From NCBI GenBank assembly GCA_021780375.1, contig JAJXYT010000094.1, forward strand, positions 1-44,918: a DNA stretch of 44,918 bases, written 5' to 3'. The stretch is from a bacterium. Its GTDB lineage: Bacteria > Verrucomicrobiota > Verrucomicrobiia > Limisphaerales > UBA11358. Shown here one piece after another: positions 1 to 8,646 of the stretch; within the stretch, counting starts at the first letter, position 1; every line of letters starts with the position of its first letter. The notes beneath the pieces are model-generated. The model saw nothing but the letters and a program-made list of their open reading frames with translations. It ran no database searches and was not told the DNA's origin. The translations under genes were made by a program, and so were the position numbers.

Positions 1-1039
1 ACCAGACCACGTTGTGCAGGTAGTAGTATTGCATCGTCGGCCGTAGCGCGACCTGGAATCCGCCCCACCCCAGCACCACGTCGCCGCCCGTGCGCGACCC
101 GTTCATGATGCCCGCGCCTTCGAGCGGCATGCCCCAGCAACCGAGCAGGTAACGGTCCGGTCCGATGGCGGCGCGAATGGTGTCCAGGGTTTTGCGGTAA
201 AGTCCGGCAGCGTCGTCCGAAGGATTTTTCATGAATTCCTTCCGCTGCCGGTATTCGTCCACCACAATGGGCTGGCCATCAATTTTGAAGTAGTCATAAC
301 CCCAGCCGGCCAGTCGGGTGAACAGATCGTGCAAATAGTCCTGCGCCTCGGGCGTGGTCGGGTCCACCAAAAACCGGCCTTCCCACGTGTCCGAGGCAGT
401 GGTGCCGTCAGGCTTCAGCAGAAAAACGTTGGGATGATTGCTCACCGCCTGCGGGTTGCTTTGGCCGTGCGGCGCGAGCCAAAGGCCGGGTTCCAAACCG
501 AGCGATTTGATGTCAGCGGCCAGTTTGGCCATGCCGCCGGGGAAGTGCTCGCGATTCACCGTGGCCCAGTCGCGCCAGCCCACGGGCCCGTCACCACCCT
601 GCCAGCCATCGTCAATTTGCACATACTTTGCGCCATAATCCTTCAGGTGGGCCGCGAGCCAGGCGGCGTTGCGCTTCACCTCGGTTTCGTTGATGCGGTT
701 GTAGTAATAATACCAGGAACACCAGCCGGACGGCGGCAGGGGAAAACGCGACTTGTCCAGCGGTTGATAAAATTTCACACCCAGCACGTCCCGGTAATAA
801 TTCGTTTTGACCGTGCCGTCCTTCAACGTCACCTGGTCCTTCACCGGATCAAACGTCCCCTGGGCGAGGGGCGTTGCAACCGGGCCGAGGGTCATAACGA
901 ACAGGTCCGGGTCGGGGCCATCCTGAATCCGGCAGGGCACCGGATGCGGCCAGGCAACGCCCGCCGCCAGGGGCGACCCGGCCGCCAACATCCGTCCCAG
1001 CAGGCCAATCAACAAGAGCCAACCGACTGTAGATTTCAT
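1..1039 (-). CDS. Alpha-galactosidase-like glycoside hydrolase (GH36/GH27 clan), partial at left edge
   Basis: The reading frame is open from an ATG at 1039 to the window edge, giving 346 codons of the N-terminal part. It begins with a signal peptide (MKSTVGWLLLIGLLGRMLAAG), preceded by AAAGGG as ribosome binding site. A short beta-rich stretch leads into a TIM-barrel with the melibiase hallmarks SGWCSWYYYNR and YVQIDDGWQ, and YFKIDGQ, whose Asp (about residue 254) is the expected catalytic nucleophile. GH36/GH27 enzymes release alpha-galactose from oligosaccharides and galactomannan; the precise substrate cannot be told. It is secreted to the periplasm or outside. It is transcribed away from the pepP gene. 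The C-terminal part with the acid/base residue lies outside the window. Confidence 0.78.
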   Translation of the reverse strand, partial: MKSTVGWLLLIGLLGRMLAAGSPLAAGVAWPHPVPCRIQDGPDPDLFVMTLGPVATPLAQGTFDPVKDQVTLKDGTVKTNYYRDVLGVKFYQPLDKSRFPLPPSGWCSWYYYYNRINETEVKRNAAWLAAHLKDYGAKYVQIDDGWQGGDGPVGWRDWATVNREHFPGGMAKLAADIKSLGLEPGLWLAPHGQSNPQAVSNHPNVFLLKPDGTTASDTWEGRFLVDPTTPEAQDYLHDLFTRLAGWGYDYFKIDGQPIVVDEYRQRKEFMKNPSDDAAGLYRKTLDTIRAAIGPDRYLLGCWGMPLEGAGIMNGSRTGGDVVLGWGGFQVALRPTMQYYYLHNVVW

Positions 1040-1359
1040 AAAACCCTTTCGTGTGGCCCGCTCCTCGCACTGTGATTCAGGCGGGAGCGAAGCTCGCCTC
1101 ATCATGCACATAAGTAAGTAAAAAAGAAAACCGGTTACGGTGATATTTGATAGGTTCCTGTGGATTTCCTGCATTGGCGGTTATATCTGGTTCAGGTTAA
1201 ACTGAATGGAGAAACATTTGAGTTGGCTTGGCCAGGGTTGACGGCAAAAGTTTTTGTGGCAAGTGAAGACCGTTCAACCCGGGTGCGGGCACCGGATGTC
1301 AAATTTAAAATTGTTTTTAATTTGAACTATTAAGGTCGCTTGAATGAAAAGGTTTTCCC
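1040..1359. other. Divergent intergenic region with a small dyad
   Basis: This 320-base gap between divergent genes must hold both promoters. It contains an imperfect dyad at 1080-1098 (GGCGGGAGC-GAA-GCTCGCC, one bulged base). An AT-rich block at about 1299-1335 lies just upstream of the plus-strand gene. No coding sequence is supported, and I could not pick a convincing -35/-10 pair. Confidence 0.5.
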
Positions 1360-2724
1360 GTGCATCACGAACCGATTGACCCGCAGCTTTTCGTCTCCAA
1401 CCGCGAGCGGTTGAAGCGCCTGTTGCCGTCGAATTCACTGGCGGTCATCAACGCCAATGATGTGCCGCCGGCCAATGGTGACGGAACGCTGGCGATGATT
1501 CCCAATTCGGACTTGTTTTACCTGACCGGCATCGCCCAGGAGCAAACCATCCTGGTGCTGGATCCCGAGGCGGACGACGCGAAGCACCGTGAACTGCTGT
1601 TCCTGCGGGAGCCGACCGCCGAAAATGAGTTGTGGGAAGGACACAAGCTCACCAAAGCGGAGGCCCGGAAAATCAGCGGCATCCAGTCTATCCAGTGGCT
1701 TTCGGAATTTCCGCGATTGTTCCATCGGCTCATGTGTGAGTGCGAGCGCGTCTTTCTGAACAGCAACGAACATTATCGCGCCGTCATTGAAGTGGAAAGC
1801 CGCGAAGCCCGCTTTGTCGCCGAGACCGTGCGCCGTTATCCGCTCCACGATCACCGCCGGCTGGCGCCGTTGATGCACCAGTTGCGCGCCATCAAGTCGC
1901 CCCTGGAAGTCGCCTTGATTCGCAAGGCCTGCGATCTGACGGCGGCCGGATTTCTGCGCGCGCTCAAATTCCTCAAACCCGGCGTGCGGGAAACTGAAGT
2001 GGAAGCCGAGTTCGCGCACGAATTCATCCGGCACGGCAGCCAGTTCGCCTATCTGCCCATCATTGCGACCGGTGTCAACGCCTGCTGCCTGCATTACGTC
2101 AGCAACTCCTCCGTGTGCCGCGAGGGCGAATTGCTGCTGCTGGATGTCGCCGCGTCGTATGCCAATTACAATGCCGACATGACACGCACCATTCCGGTGA
2201 ACGGCCGTTTTACCCGCCGACAAAAACAAATCTATAACGCGGTCCTGCGGATGTTGCGCCGGTGTATCGAGGGATTAACGCCGGGCAAAAAGCCGCAAGA
2301 TTGGCAGAAAGAAGCCGAACAACTTGCCGAGCAGGAGCTGGTGGACCTGGGCTTGCTGACGATGCGCCAGATCAGCCGGCAGGATCCGGACCAACCGGCC
2401 TTCAAAAAGTATTTCATGCACGGCGTGGGGCACCCGATCGGCCTGGGTGTTCATGATCCCGCGAACATGACCCAGCCGATGCAAGCCGGCCGGGTCATGA
2501 CCGTCGAACCCGCCATCTATGTCCGCGAAGAAGGATTCGCCGTGCGGCTGGAGAATGACGTGTTGGTGACGGAAAAGGGCCCGGTGGATTTAATGGCCGA
2601 CATACCGATCGAGGCGGACGAAATCGAAACCTTGATGCAGGACCGTCCGAAATCATTTTCTCCAAACGGCCAACGGCGCCTGTCGGCGCCCATTGAACGC
2701 GGCCTGGTTCTGACCGGACGTTGA
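1360..2724 (+). CDS. pepP: Xaa-Pro aminopeptidase, M24B family (PepP type)
   Basis: A cytoplasmic metalloaminopeptidase that removes an N-terminal residue preceding proline. At 454 residues it is close to the usual PepP length. The N-terminal AMP_N domain covers about residues 5-140 (IPNSDLFYLTG). The C-terminal pita-bread domain carries all five metal ligands: D262 in LLLLDVA, D273 in YNADMTRT, H358 in HGVGHPIGLG, E383 in MTVEPAIYV and E398 in VRLENDV. Position and spacing match the E. coli enzyme. The start is GTG at 1360, chosen because AAAAGG sits 7 bases upstream; the nearby ATG at 1344 is out of frame. No signal peptide is seen. A metallopeptidase follows on the same strand about 110 bases downstream and may be cotranscribed. 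Confidence 0.93.
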   Translation: MHHEPIDPQLFVSNRERLKRLLPSNSLAVINANDVPPANGDGTLAMIPNSDLFYLTGIAQEQTILVLDPEADDAKHRELLFLREPTAENELWEGHKLTKAEARKISGIQSIQWLSEFPRLFHRLMCECERVFLNSNEHYRAVIEVESREARFVAETVRRYPLHDHRRLAPLMHQLRAIKSPLEVALIRKACDLTAAGFLRALKFLKPGVRETEVEAEFAHEFIRHGSQFAYLPIIATGVNACCLHYVSNSSVCREGELLLLDVAASYANYNADMTRTIPVNGRFTRRQKQIYNAVLRMLRRCIEGLTPGKKPQDWQKEAEQLAEQELVDLGLLTMRQISRQDPDQPAFKKYFMHGVGHPIGLGVHDPANMTQPMQAGRVMTVEPAIYVREEGFAVRLENDVLVTEKGPVDLMADIPIEADEIETLMQDRPKSFSPNGQRRLSAPIERGLVLTGR

Positions 2725-2835
2725 CGGAGACAGAAATGGCATCGCCGCGCATCCATACCAGCCGCTTCGCGGGTCTGCGCGGCATTCCGCACGCCACTGT
2801 CAACCGTGGACGACCTTGGTCTTTTCGCCAATCTT

Positions 2836-3690
2836 GTGAATAAATTCGGACTGATCGTGACCGTTCTTTCGGCGTTGGCTGCCATCGGCGCAAACCTCGG
2901 GCAGGCCAGGGACAAAACTGACGTGGCGATCCGGCCCAGGATCATCCGCCTCAATCCGCCGGAACAAGGTTTCTTCGCCAAGGAACTCATTTGCCACGGC
3001 ATCCCGATCCAGGCGCCCGCCGTGGTGGCGGATAAGGCGTTATACGTGGCGTATGACCGGATTTCCCGGCAACTCGAACATTTGCCGGTCGTGGCCTCCA
3101 ATCTCGTGGCCTCGGGCGTCGAGGTGCATATCATCGGCCAGCATCAGGTGACTTCGGACCTGCCGGAATTCCGCGCTCTCAAAGGCAAGCCCCTGCCGGA
3201 ATACCATGGAGAAACGATTGACCAGCGAACCCGCGGCCTGGGCGGAAGGTTGACGTCCTGCGGCGAAGAAAATTTACTCGAACTCAAGACCGACCATTAT
3301 TACGGGCGTGATATCCTGACGCACGAATTCGCCCACGCCATTCGCCAGCACGGAATCCCGCTGAACGTGGTTGAAATGTTCAACCAACAATATCGGCATT
3401 CTTTGGCCGAAGGACTTTGGAAGGGCGCGTATGCGTCGGCCAACGCCGACGAATATTTTGCCGAGTTGTCCATGTGGTATTTCGGCACCCATGGCGATCT
3501 GGGAATGAGCGGCCCCAAACCGGCCAATGGACCCGATGGTCTTAAGAAATACGACCCGCAAGCTTATAAACTATTTGACGACTTCTACAGCGGGCGAATT
3601 AAAATTGGCAAGGTGGCGCCGGGAGGGCATCCATGGACCGGGGAATCAAACACCACAAACCGGCCGCCTGCGGCAGCAGATTCAAAATAG
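2836..3690 (+). CDS. Secreted HExxH zinc metallopeptidase (gluzincin; possibly M34-like)
   Basis: No ATG exists in frame after the pepP stop. The first GTG is at 2806, but the GTG at 2836 gives a clean signal peptide (MNKFGLIVTVLSALAAIGA), so I prefer it; the product is then 284 residues. The active-site helix reads ILTHEFAHAIRQHG with HEFAH at residues 163-167. About 40 residues later ANADEYFAELSMWYFGTHG supplies a glutamate (E206 or E210) as third zinc ligand, the gluzincin arrangement. The spacing and the EYFAE motif resemble the lethal-factor-like catalytic domain found in secreted proteins of several bacteria, but that family call is inference. It probably acts in the periplasm or outside. 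Neither start has a good ribosome binding site, so translation may depend on coupling to pepP. Confidence 0.7.
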   Translation: MNKFGLIVTVLSALAAIGANLGQARDKTDVAIRPRIIRLNPPEQGFFAKELICHGIPIQAPAVVADKALYVAYDRISRQLEHLPVVASNLVASGVEVHIIGQHQVTSDLPEFRALKGKPLPEYHGETIDQRTRGLGGRLTSCGEENLLELKTDHYYGRDILTHEFAHAIRQHGIPLNVVEMFNQQYRHSLAEGLWKGAYASANADEYFAELSMWYFGTHGDLGMSGPKPANGPDGLKKYDPQAYKLFDDFYSGRIKIGKVAPGGHPWTGESNTTNRPPAAADSK

Positions 3691-4122
3691 GACCGCTGCC
3701 GAATTATGCACACGAACATTCATTGAAGAAATTTCCCGGTTTATGTTCGCCATCGAAGCTTTGGAAGAAAGATCGGAATGAAATCGCCTGACACGCCTCG
3801 ACAGGGCCAGTTTCCGGCTTTCAGCCACCAATACACCACGCTCCATGGACGCGCGCCGGCGGAAGCCACTTCTGTCACGTGCAGAACCGGGTCCGTCACT
3901 ATTTTTTTCTGACAGTTTTTCTGAACAGTCGGTGCATGGTGTCAGCAATCCAGCCGCCCTGGCATTGCAATGCCAAAGATAGATTCCCATCGCCGCAGCT
4001 TGGCAATATCCCAAAGCTGACATGTTCAAAGCAGTGGTTCAAACCAGCTTGGGATTGATTTTGCCAAAAGCGCTTTTTGGCCGTTTTGAAAAATCGCCGT
4101 CAGTCGAAACGGAAACGGAAAA
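3691..4122. other. Gene-free region before the RAYT element
   Basis: About 430 bases with no open frame that looks coding on either strand. It includes a perfect 16-bp palindrome at 3960-3975 (TGGCATTGCAATGCCA) and a T-rich run near 3899-3920. Nothing else is recognised. Confidence 0.4.
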
Positions 4123-4565
4123 GAGTCAGTTCCTGGTATTGTAGTATTTTGGCATTTCATCCTGAACTTTTGTGCCGCTGCCATCCACAATCAGGGCCTT
4201 GTAGCGCCCACTGAAGAGATGGCCAAAGCACCTGTGCCGCCGATTGAATCGTCCAGTGCAGGTGCCCAGCAACCATTTCATCCCCGCCACCAGGTTCCCG
4301 CGCGGCGTTTCGATCACCAGATGAAAATGGTTGGACATCAAACACCAGGCATGGAGCTGCCAGCCGGTTTTCTGACAAGCCTCCCCGAACGTCTCCAAAA
4401 AGACCTTGTGGTCGGCGGCATCCTGGAAGATCGGTTCCCGGCGATCCCCGTGGTTCATGACGTGGTAAATAGCACCCGGGCACTGCACTCGCAACTTCCT
4501 GGCCATGACTAAAGAGAAACCGCACCGTGCTTGATTGTCAATACTACAATACTAGGAACCGACCC
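4123..4565. mobile_element. 443-bp unit bounded by 26-bp imperfect inverted repeats, containing a RAYT fragment
   Basis: The left end at 4123-4148 and the right end at 4540-4565 are inverted copies matching at 23 of 26 positions, all three differences being transitions. The innermost 13 bases (GTATTGTAGTATT) are identical. Between them lies a 5' fragment of a REP-associated tyrosine transposase whose last codons and stop are made by the left repeat. The size and layout resemble a miniature non-autonomous element; RAYT genes are not usually bounded by such ends. I see no clear target-site duplication. That the unit moves as one is inference. Confidence 0.6.
4126..4506 (-). pseudogene. Truncated REP-associated tyrosine transposase (RAYT, Y1/IS200-like)
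   Basis: The 126-residue frame from ATG 4506 begins like Verrucomicrobial RAYT proteins (MARKLRVQCPGAIYHVMN) and carries the HUH metal-binding motif HFH at residues 60-62 within CLMSNHFHLVIETP. It continues through the conserved HLFSGRYKALIVDGSG and then departs from the family. The last 17 residues are encoded by unrelated sequence and the inverted repeat. The helix with the catalytic tyrosine, normally following this point (family length is usually over 200 residues), is missing, so it should not catalyse strand transfer. Full RAYTs act on REP palindromes, and REP-like palindromes occur elsewhere in this window. It is either a decayed transposase or a captured fragment. Confidence 0.82.
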
Positions 4566-4649
4566 GAATGGCCCTATTTAAATTTCTGGCAGGAATTTGT
4601 GACACCACCACCGATGGCATAAAACAAGGCAGATTCCAAAACGGAAAAT

Positions 4650-4659
4650 TTTGCGCAAA
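4650..4659. promoter_or_regulatory. Candidate operator palindrome upstream of xylan operon
   Basis: TTTGCGCAAA is a perfect 10-bp palindrome with a central CG, the shape expected of a LacI-family operator. It lies 100 bases upstream of the first GH3 gene of the xylan operon and within its only upstream spacer. No regulator gene is present in the window, so binding is a guess. Confidence 0.25.
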
Positions 4660-4759
4660 TCATAGCATTATCCATTGCCGCGTGAGAAGGCGGCTGAAAT
4701 ACTGTTGAACACACTTGACCTCCATCAATACCATCTGCCGGCTCGTGTAAGACACCAAC

Positions 4760-7066
4760 ATGAAGAAACCATCCGCCGCCCGTCTGCCCCTCTATCGGAA
4801 CCCTGCCCGGTCCGCCGCCATGCGGGTGAAGGATTTGCTGGCGCGCATGACGCTCGAGGAAAAGGCCGCGCAAATGATGTGCGTCTGGCAGAAAAAATCC
4901 GAGACGCTGTTGGACGCCGAGGGAAATTTTAATCTCCGGAAAGCCAGGGCTGCCTTCAAACATCGCCACGGCCTCGGCCAGGTCGGCCGCCCCAGCGACG
5001 CCGGCAATGGCAAAAACGCGCGGGAAATGGCGGAGTTGACGAATGCCATTCAGAAGTTCTTCATCGAAAACAGCCGGCTGGGCATCCCCGTAATGTTTCA
5101 CGAGGAATGCCTGCACGGCCACGCCGGAGCCGGTTCCACCAGCTTTTCCCAGCCGATTGGCCTGGGGGCCGCGTTCAATCCCGAACTGGTCGAATTGCTT
5201 TATGCCATGACGGCCGAGGAAACGCGCGCCCGCGGCGCGCATCAGGCCCTCACGCCGGTGGTGGACGTGGCGCGGGACCCGCGCTGGGGGCGGGTCGAGG
5301 AAACCTTCGGCGAAGACCCCTACCTGGTGACGCAATTGGGCCTCGCCGCCGTGCGCGGATTTCAAGGTGACGGTTCGTTCCGTGACAAAAAGCGCGTCAT
5401 TGCCACGCTCAAACATTTTGCCGCCCATGGCCAGCCGGAATCGGGGATCAACTGCGCGCCGGTAAACGTCTCCGCCCGCCTGTTGCGCGAAACGTTTTTG
5501 TACCCGTTCAAAGAAGCCATCCAGAAGGCGGGCGCCATCAGCGTGATGGCGTCGTACAATGAAATTGACGGCGTGCCGTCGCACGCCAGCGAATGGCTGC
5601 TGCGCGACGTGCTCCGGCGGGAATGGGGTTTCAAAGGCTTCGTCGTCTCGGATTACTACGCGATCTGGGAATTGGGTTATCGTCCGGACACGCATGGCCA
5701 TTTTGTCGCCAAAGATAAAAAAGAGTCGTGTGTCCTGGCGGTGCGCGCCGGTGTGAACATCGAATTTCCGGAGCCGGACTGCTACCTGCACCTGACCGAG
5801 CTGGTCCGCGAAGGGACGCTCAAGGAATCGGACCTGGACAGCCTGGTGGCGCCGATGTTGTTCTGGAAATTCAAGATGGGATTGTTTGACGATCCCTACG
5901 TGGATCCTGAAGCGGCCGACCGGATTGTGGGCTCCGAAGAAAACCGGCGGCTGGCCCTGCAGGCCGCGCGCGAAACCATCACGTTGCTCAAAAACACGGA
6001 TAACCTGGTGCCGCTAAATCCCAGCAAAATCAAAACGCTCGCGGTGATCGGACCCAATGCGGACCGGGAATTGCTCGGCGGCTACAGCGGCAAGCCGAAA
6101 TTTTACACCTCGCTGCTGGAAGGCATCCGCGCCAAGGTGGGTGACCGGGTGCAGGTGCCCTACTCGGAAGGCTGCAAAATCACCGTGGGCGGTTCCTGGA
6201 ACCAGGACCTGGTGACGCCCAGTCATCCGGAGGACGACCGCCGGCAAATTCATGAAGCGGTCAAGGTCGCGCAGAATGCCGATGTCATCCTGCTGGCCAT
6301 CGGCGGCAACGAACAGACTTCACGCGAGGCGTGGTCCCGGAAACACATGGGCGACCGCACCCGGCTGAGGATGGTCGGCCAGCAACAGGAACTGGTCACC
6401 ACCATGCTCTCGACCGGCAAACCGGTCATTGTGTTTCTTTTCAACGGCAGTCCGCTGTCCATCCATTATCTGCAGGAGAATGTGCAGGCGGTTTTTGAAT
6501 GCTGGTATCTGGGCCAGGAAACCGGCCATGCGGTCGCGGATGTTTTGTTCGGTGATTACAACCCGGGCGGGAAACTGCCCATTACCATCCCGCGTTCGGC
6601 GGGTCATCTTCCGGCGTTTTACAATTACAAACCGTCGGCCCGGCGCGGCTATCTCTTCGACAGCGCGGCGCCGCTTTATCCCTTCGGTTTCGGCCTGAGC
6701 TTCACCACCTTCGCCTTCAAGCATGTCCGCCTGGCGAAGAAAAACATCCGCGTCGGCCAGTCCACGCAAGTCCTGGTGGACGTCCAGAACACCGGCAAGC
6801 GCGCCGGAACGGAGGTCGTGCAGATGTATATTCGCGACTGCGTCAGTTCCGTCACGAGGCCGGTCAAGGAACTGAAAGGATTCCAAAAAATTTCCCTGCG
6901 GCCCAACGACAGCCGGACGGTCGCGCTCGAGATTACGCCGGAATCACTCGCGTTTTACGACCTCCACCTGAAATACGTCGTCGAACCCGGCGATTTTGAA
7001 ATCATGGTGGGCAACTCCTCCAGCGATGCCGATTTGCAGAAGGTGATTCTGACGGTGACGAAATAA
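4760..7066 (+). CDS. GH3 beta-glucosidase/beta-xylosidase
   Basis: A 768-residue family 3 glycoside hydrolase of normal length, first gene of the xylan operon. The N-terminal TIM-barrel (about residues 20-370) includes PVMFHEECLHG, DVARDPRWGRVEETFGEDP and KHFAAHG. The catalytic nucleophile is D298 in FKGFVVSDYYAIWE. A C-terminal alpha/beta sandwich follows (about 395-640), then a fibronectin-III-like domain (about 670-765). It hydrolyses terminal beta-linked xylose or glucose; the operon setting favours xylo-oligosaccharides, but the split is not readable from the sequence. No signal peptide is apparent (MKKPSAARLPLYRNPARSAA), unlike the second GH3 gene, so it may act in the cytoplasm on sugars imported by the next gene. 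The symporter starts 21 bases after its stop. Confidence 0.92.
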   Translation: MKKPSAARLPLYRNPARSAAMRVKDLLARMTLEEKAAQMMCVWQKKSETLLDAEGNFNLRKARAAFKHRHGLGQVGRPSDAGNGKNAREMAELTNAIQKFFIENSRLGIPVMFHEECLHGHAGAGSTSFSQPIGLGAAFNPELVELLYAMTAEETRARGAHQALTPVVDVARDPRWGRVEETFGEDPYLVTQLGLAAVRGFQGDGSFRDKKRVIATLKHFAAHGQPESGINCAPVNVSARLLRETFLYPFKEAIQKAGAISVMASYNEIDGVPSHASEWLLRDVLRREWGFKGFVVSDYYAIWELGYRPDTHGHFVAKDKKESCVLAVRAGVNIEFPEPDCYLHLTELVREGTLKESDLDSLVAPMLFWKFKMGLFDDPYVDPEAADRIVGSEENRRLALQAARETITLLKNTDNLVPLNPSKIKTLAVIGPNADRELLGGYSGKPKFYTSLLEGIRAKVGDRVQVPYSEGCKITVGGSWNQDLVTPSHPEDDRRQIHEAVKVAQNADVILLAIGGNEQTSREAWSRKHMGDRTRLRMVGQQQELVTTMLSTGKPVIVFLFNGSPLSIHYLQENVQAVFECWYLGQETGHAVADVLFGDYNPGGKLPITIPRSAGHLPAFYNYKPSARRGYLFDSAAPLYPFGFGLSFTTFAFKHVRLAKKNIRVGQSTQVLVDVQNTGKRAGTEVVQMYIRDCVSSVTRPVKELKGFQKISLRPNDSRTVALEITPESLAFYDLHLKYVVEPGDFEIMVGNSSSDADLQKVILTVTK

Positions 7067-7087
7067 ATCATCCAACCCGGATCCACC

Positions 7088-8635
7088 ATGGCTGAACCCC
7101 AACACTTCCACCAAAAATTGTCGGTCTTTGAAAAGGCCGGTTACAGCGCCGCCGATTCCGGCGCGAACTTCGTCTTCATGACGATGGTTCTGTTTCAGCT
7201 GAACTTTTACACGGACGTGTTTGGCCTCACCGCCACCGCCGCCGCCGCGATTCTGCTCTGGCCACGGCTCTGGGACGCGGTGGCCGATCCGATTGTGGGC
7301 ATTCTGGCCGACCGCACCAACACGCGCTGGGGCAAGTTTCGTCCGTGGATTCTGTTCACCGCCGTGCCCTGGTGCGTCGTCATGGTCCTCGCCTACACCA
7401 CGCCCAGGGGCTGGAACATGGCCGCGATGGTGGCCTATGCCGCCATCACCAACACCCTGCTGATGTCCATTTACTCGATGAACAACATGCCGTACGCGGC
7501 GCTGGGCGGGGTGATGACCGGCGACGTGCAGGAGCGCGCGATCCTCAGCTCGTACCGCTTCGTCGCCGTGAACGCGGCGCAATTCATCGTGGGCGGTTTC
7601 ACGCTGCCGCTGGTTGCGAAATTCGCCGCCCGACACGCGGCGGGCGGAACGGCGGGTCTGGCGGACAAACAATATGGCTGGCAGATGACGATGACTCTTT
7701 GGGCGGTTCTCTGCCTGGGGCTGTTCCTGATTACGTTCTTTACCACCAAAGAACGGATCAAACCTCCGCCACAGCAAAAATCTTCGCCCAAGGAGGATTT
7801 TCTCGACCTCCTCAAAAACAACCCGTGGAAAATCATGTGGTGCTGGACGCTCGTTCACTTTGCCATCCTGACGTTCCGCGGCGGCGCGCTTTACAATTAT
7901 TATTTCCATTACGCCGACAAGGCGGCCATGTTTGACTGGCTGAACCATTTGGGACTCGTTGCGGCCGCCGGCGCGCCGGCGGCCGGCGGCATTCTGGAAT
8001 TCCTCGGCTACATCGTCCATGTCAACGGCAGCGACCTGGCCGGCTCCAACGTCGCCGGCGTTTTTTACAGCATTGTGAACATGCTCAATACGGCCACCAT
8101 CATCCTCGTGATTCTCATTTCGGCGCCGCTGGCGAAACGATTTGGCAAGAAATCCGTTTGCGTGGCGGGATTCGCCCTGGCGACCGTCGGCTGGCTGGGA
8201 TTTTATTTTCTCTCGCCGACGAACGTGGGGGGCATGATCGGGCTGACGGAGTTCACGGCGATTGTTTACGCGCCTTCGATTCCGCTGACGTGGGCCATCT
8301 TCGCGGACACAGCGGATTATTCCGAATGGAAAACCGGCCGCCGTTTCACCGGCATGGTGTTCGCCACGATTATGTTCGCGCTGAAGGCGGGCCTGGCGCT
8401 CGGCTCCGCCGCCTTCCTGATGATCATGAAATGGTTTTTCCACTACGACACCAAAATGCCCGACGTACCGGAGACCGTACATGGTTTCCGGGTTTGCGTC
8501 GGCATCCTGACCGGCCTGCTGTTTGCCATCTGCACGGTGTTGCTTTTCAGCCTGCCGCTGAACAAACGCACGACCATTCAGATGGCCGACGAACTGGCCG
8601 AGCGCCGCAAACAATTTGCAGCCCAAACCGTCTGA
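7088..8635 (+). CDS. Sugar:cation symporter, GPH/MFS family (xyloside transporter)
   Basis: A 515-residue inner-membrane protein with about twelve hydrophobic segments, close to the usual GPH length. The diagnostic signature after helix 2, DPIVGILADRTNTRWGKFRP, is present, as is the central cytoplasmic loop (KERIKPPPQQKSS) between the two halves. Members import glycosides, pentosides and hexuronides with H+ or Na+. Its place between a GH3 enzyme and a GH10 xylanase points to xylobiose or xylo-oligosaccharides as substrate (inference). An Ala/Gly-rich insertion near residues 290-310 lies between helices of the second half. The xylanase gene starts 11 bases after its stop, so the genes are surely one transcript. 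Confidence 0.92.
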   Translation: MAEPQHFHQKLSVFEKAGYSAADSGANFVFMTMVLFQLNFYTDVFGLTATAAAAILLWPRLWDAVADPIVGILADRTNTRWGKFRPWILFTAVPWCVVMVLAYTTPRGWNMAAMVAYAAITNTLLMSIYSMNNMPYAALGGVMTGDVQERAILSSYRFVAVNAAQFIVGGFTLPLVAKFAARHAAGGTAGLADKQYGWQMTMTLWAVLCLGLFLITFFTTKERIKPPPQQKSSPKEDFLDLLKNNPWKIMWCWTLVHFAILTFRGGALYNYYFHYADKAAMFDWLNHLGLVAAAGAPAAGGILEFLGYIVHVNGSDLAGSNVAGVFYSIVNMLNTATIILVILISAPLAKRFGKKSVCVAGFALATVGWLGFYFLSPTNVGGMIGLTEFTAIVYAPSIPLTWAIFADTADYSEWKTGRRFTGMVFATIMFALKAGLALGSAAFLMIMKWFFHYDTKMPDVPETVHGFRVCVGILTGLLFAICTVLLFSLPLNKRTTIQMADELAERRKQFAAQTV

Positions 8636-8646
8636 CCGGAAATCCC

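Noticed and set aside
3960..3975. Perfect 16-bp palindrome TGGCATTGCAATGCCA
   Set aside because: One palindrome of this length is expected by chance in about 45 kb, and it is not next to a gene start or another repeat.
6944..8626. 560-codon open frame antisense to the GPH symporter gene
   Set aside because: The composition (Gln, Arg, His, Gly runs) is that of an antisense shadow. The plus strand encodes a transporter with the family signature.
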